A stretch of 63,349 nucleotides of DNA from Mordavella massiliensis (GTDB taxonomy: Bacteria > Bacillota > Clostridia > Lachnospirales > Lachnospiraceae), in contig NZ_JACJLV010000013.1 in NCBI RefSeq assembly GCF_016902415.1, forward strand, positions 1 through 63,349. Reading direction: 5' to 3'. A model generated the notes under the pieces. The model saw only the letters and a program-made list of their open reading frames with translations, searched no databases and had not been told where the DNA came from. Shown here piece by piece: positions 63,318 through 63,349 of this stretch (positions are counted from its first letter, which is position 1; every line of letters begins with the position of its first letter). The translations under genes and the position numbers were made by a program.

Positions 63318-63347
63318 AGGGCTGTTGCATAAGCAATGGTCCTTTTT
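63318..63347 (+). terminator. Rho-independent terminator after the repeat protein
   Basis: AGGGCTGTTGC (63318-63328) pairs with GCAATGGTCCT (63333-63343), including three G-U pairs, and is followed by TTTT. It lies seven bases after the stop codon, suggesting the 3' end of the gene is intact even though its 5' end is not. Confidence 0.8.
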
Positions 63348-63349
63348 GC

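Overview
The window is 63.3 kb of chromosomal, core-genome DNA from a spore-forming, anaerobic Firmicute, most likely a member of the Lachnospiraceae (Clostridia). The grounds are a near-balanced base composition with purine-rich AGGAGG ribosome binding sites, frequent GTG/TTG starts, a large set of endospore genes (spoIIM, spoVB, gpr, spoIIP, spoIIIAA-AH, spoIVB, spo0A), an oxygen-sensitive [FeFe] hydrogenase, and gene orders shared with Bacillus and Clostridia. Genus is not claimed. No rRNA, tRNA, CRISPR array, prophage or intact insertion sequence was seen. No stretch over about 300 bases lacks a gene or a described element.

Layout. (1) 1-2.4 kb: a NUDIX ADP-ribose pyrophosphatase and spoIIM, convergent with a spoVB-type flippase. 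(2) 2.5-6.7 kb: an Fe-S/thiolation operon (Rrf2 regulator, cysteine desulfurase, IscU scaffold, mnmA) ending in a PHP phosphatase. (3) 6.7-14 kb: a glycolytic block gap-pgk-tpiA-gpmI, interrupted by a conserved membrane protein of unknown function and an esterase, and containing a 24-bp tandem repeat. (4) 14-17.2 kb: HAD phosphatase, ilvN, ilvC and a divergent phosphoribosyltransferase. (5) 17.3-25.7 kb: rpsT (minus strand), the spore genes gpr and spoIIP, a type IIA topoisomerase pair (probably parE/parC), NudC and a VanZ-like protein. (6) 25.7-36.8 kb: the translation/RNA operon rimP-nusA-rnpM-ylxQ-infB-rbfA-nrnA-truB-ribF followed by rpsO and pnp. (7) 36.8-41.8 kb: the eight-gene spoIIIA operon. 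(8) 41.8-54.5 kb: prfC, asp23, nusB, xseAB, ispA, dxs, tlyA, nadK, argR, recN, spoIVB, spo0A. (9) 54.5-63.3 kb: glgA, then a methionine/folate set (metF, a stand-alone MetH reactivation domain, a MetH lacking that domain), asnA, an [FeFe] hydrogenase and a truncated-looking repeat protein.

How it fits together: blocks 6-8 link growth (translation, RNA decay, isoprenoid supply) to entry into sporulation, with spo0A at the end of a recN-spoIVB-spo0A run as in Bacillus. Several leaders carry clear RNA structure of the kind used for autoregulation: a pseudoknot before rpsO, a long stem before pnp, a hairpin before rimP-nusA and a hairpin before a TTG-started rpsT.

The least explained material is non-coding. 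An approximately 80-bp palindromic element occurs three times (after gpmI, parE and pnp); the 24-bp tandem array lies between pgk and tpiA; and an inverted repeat spans the promoter and ribosome binding site of the unknown membrane protein in the glycolytic block. No wholly new multi-gene system was evident.
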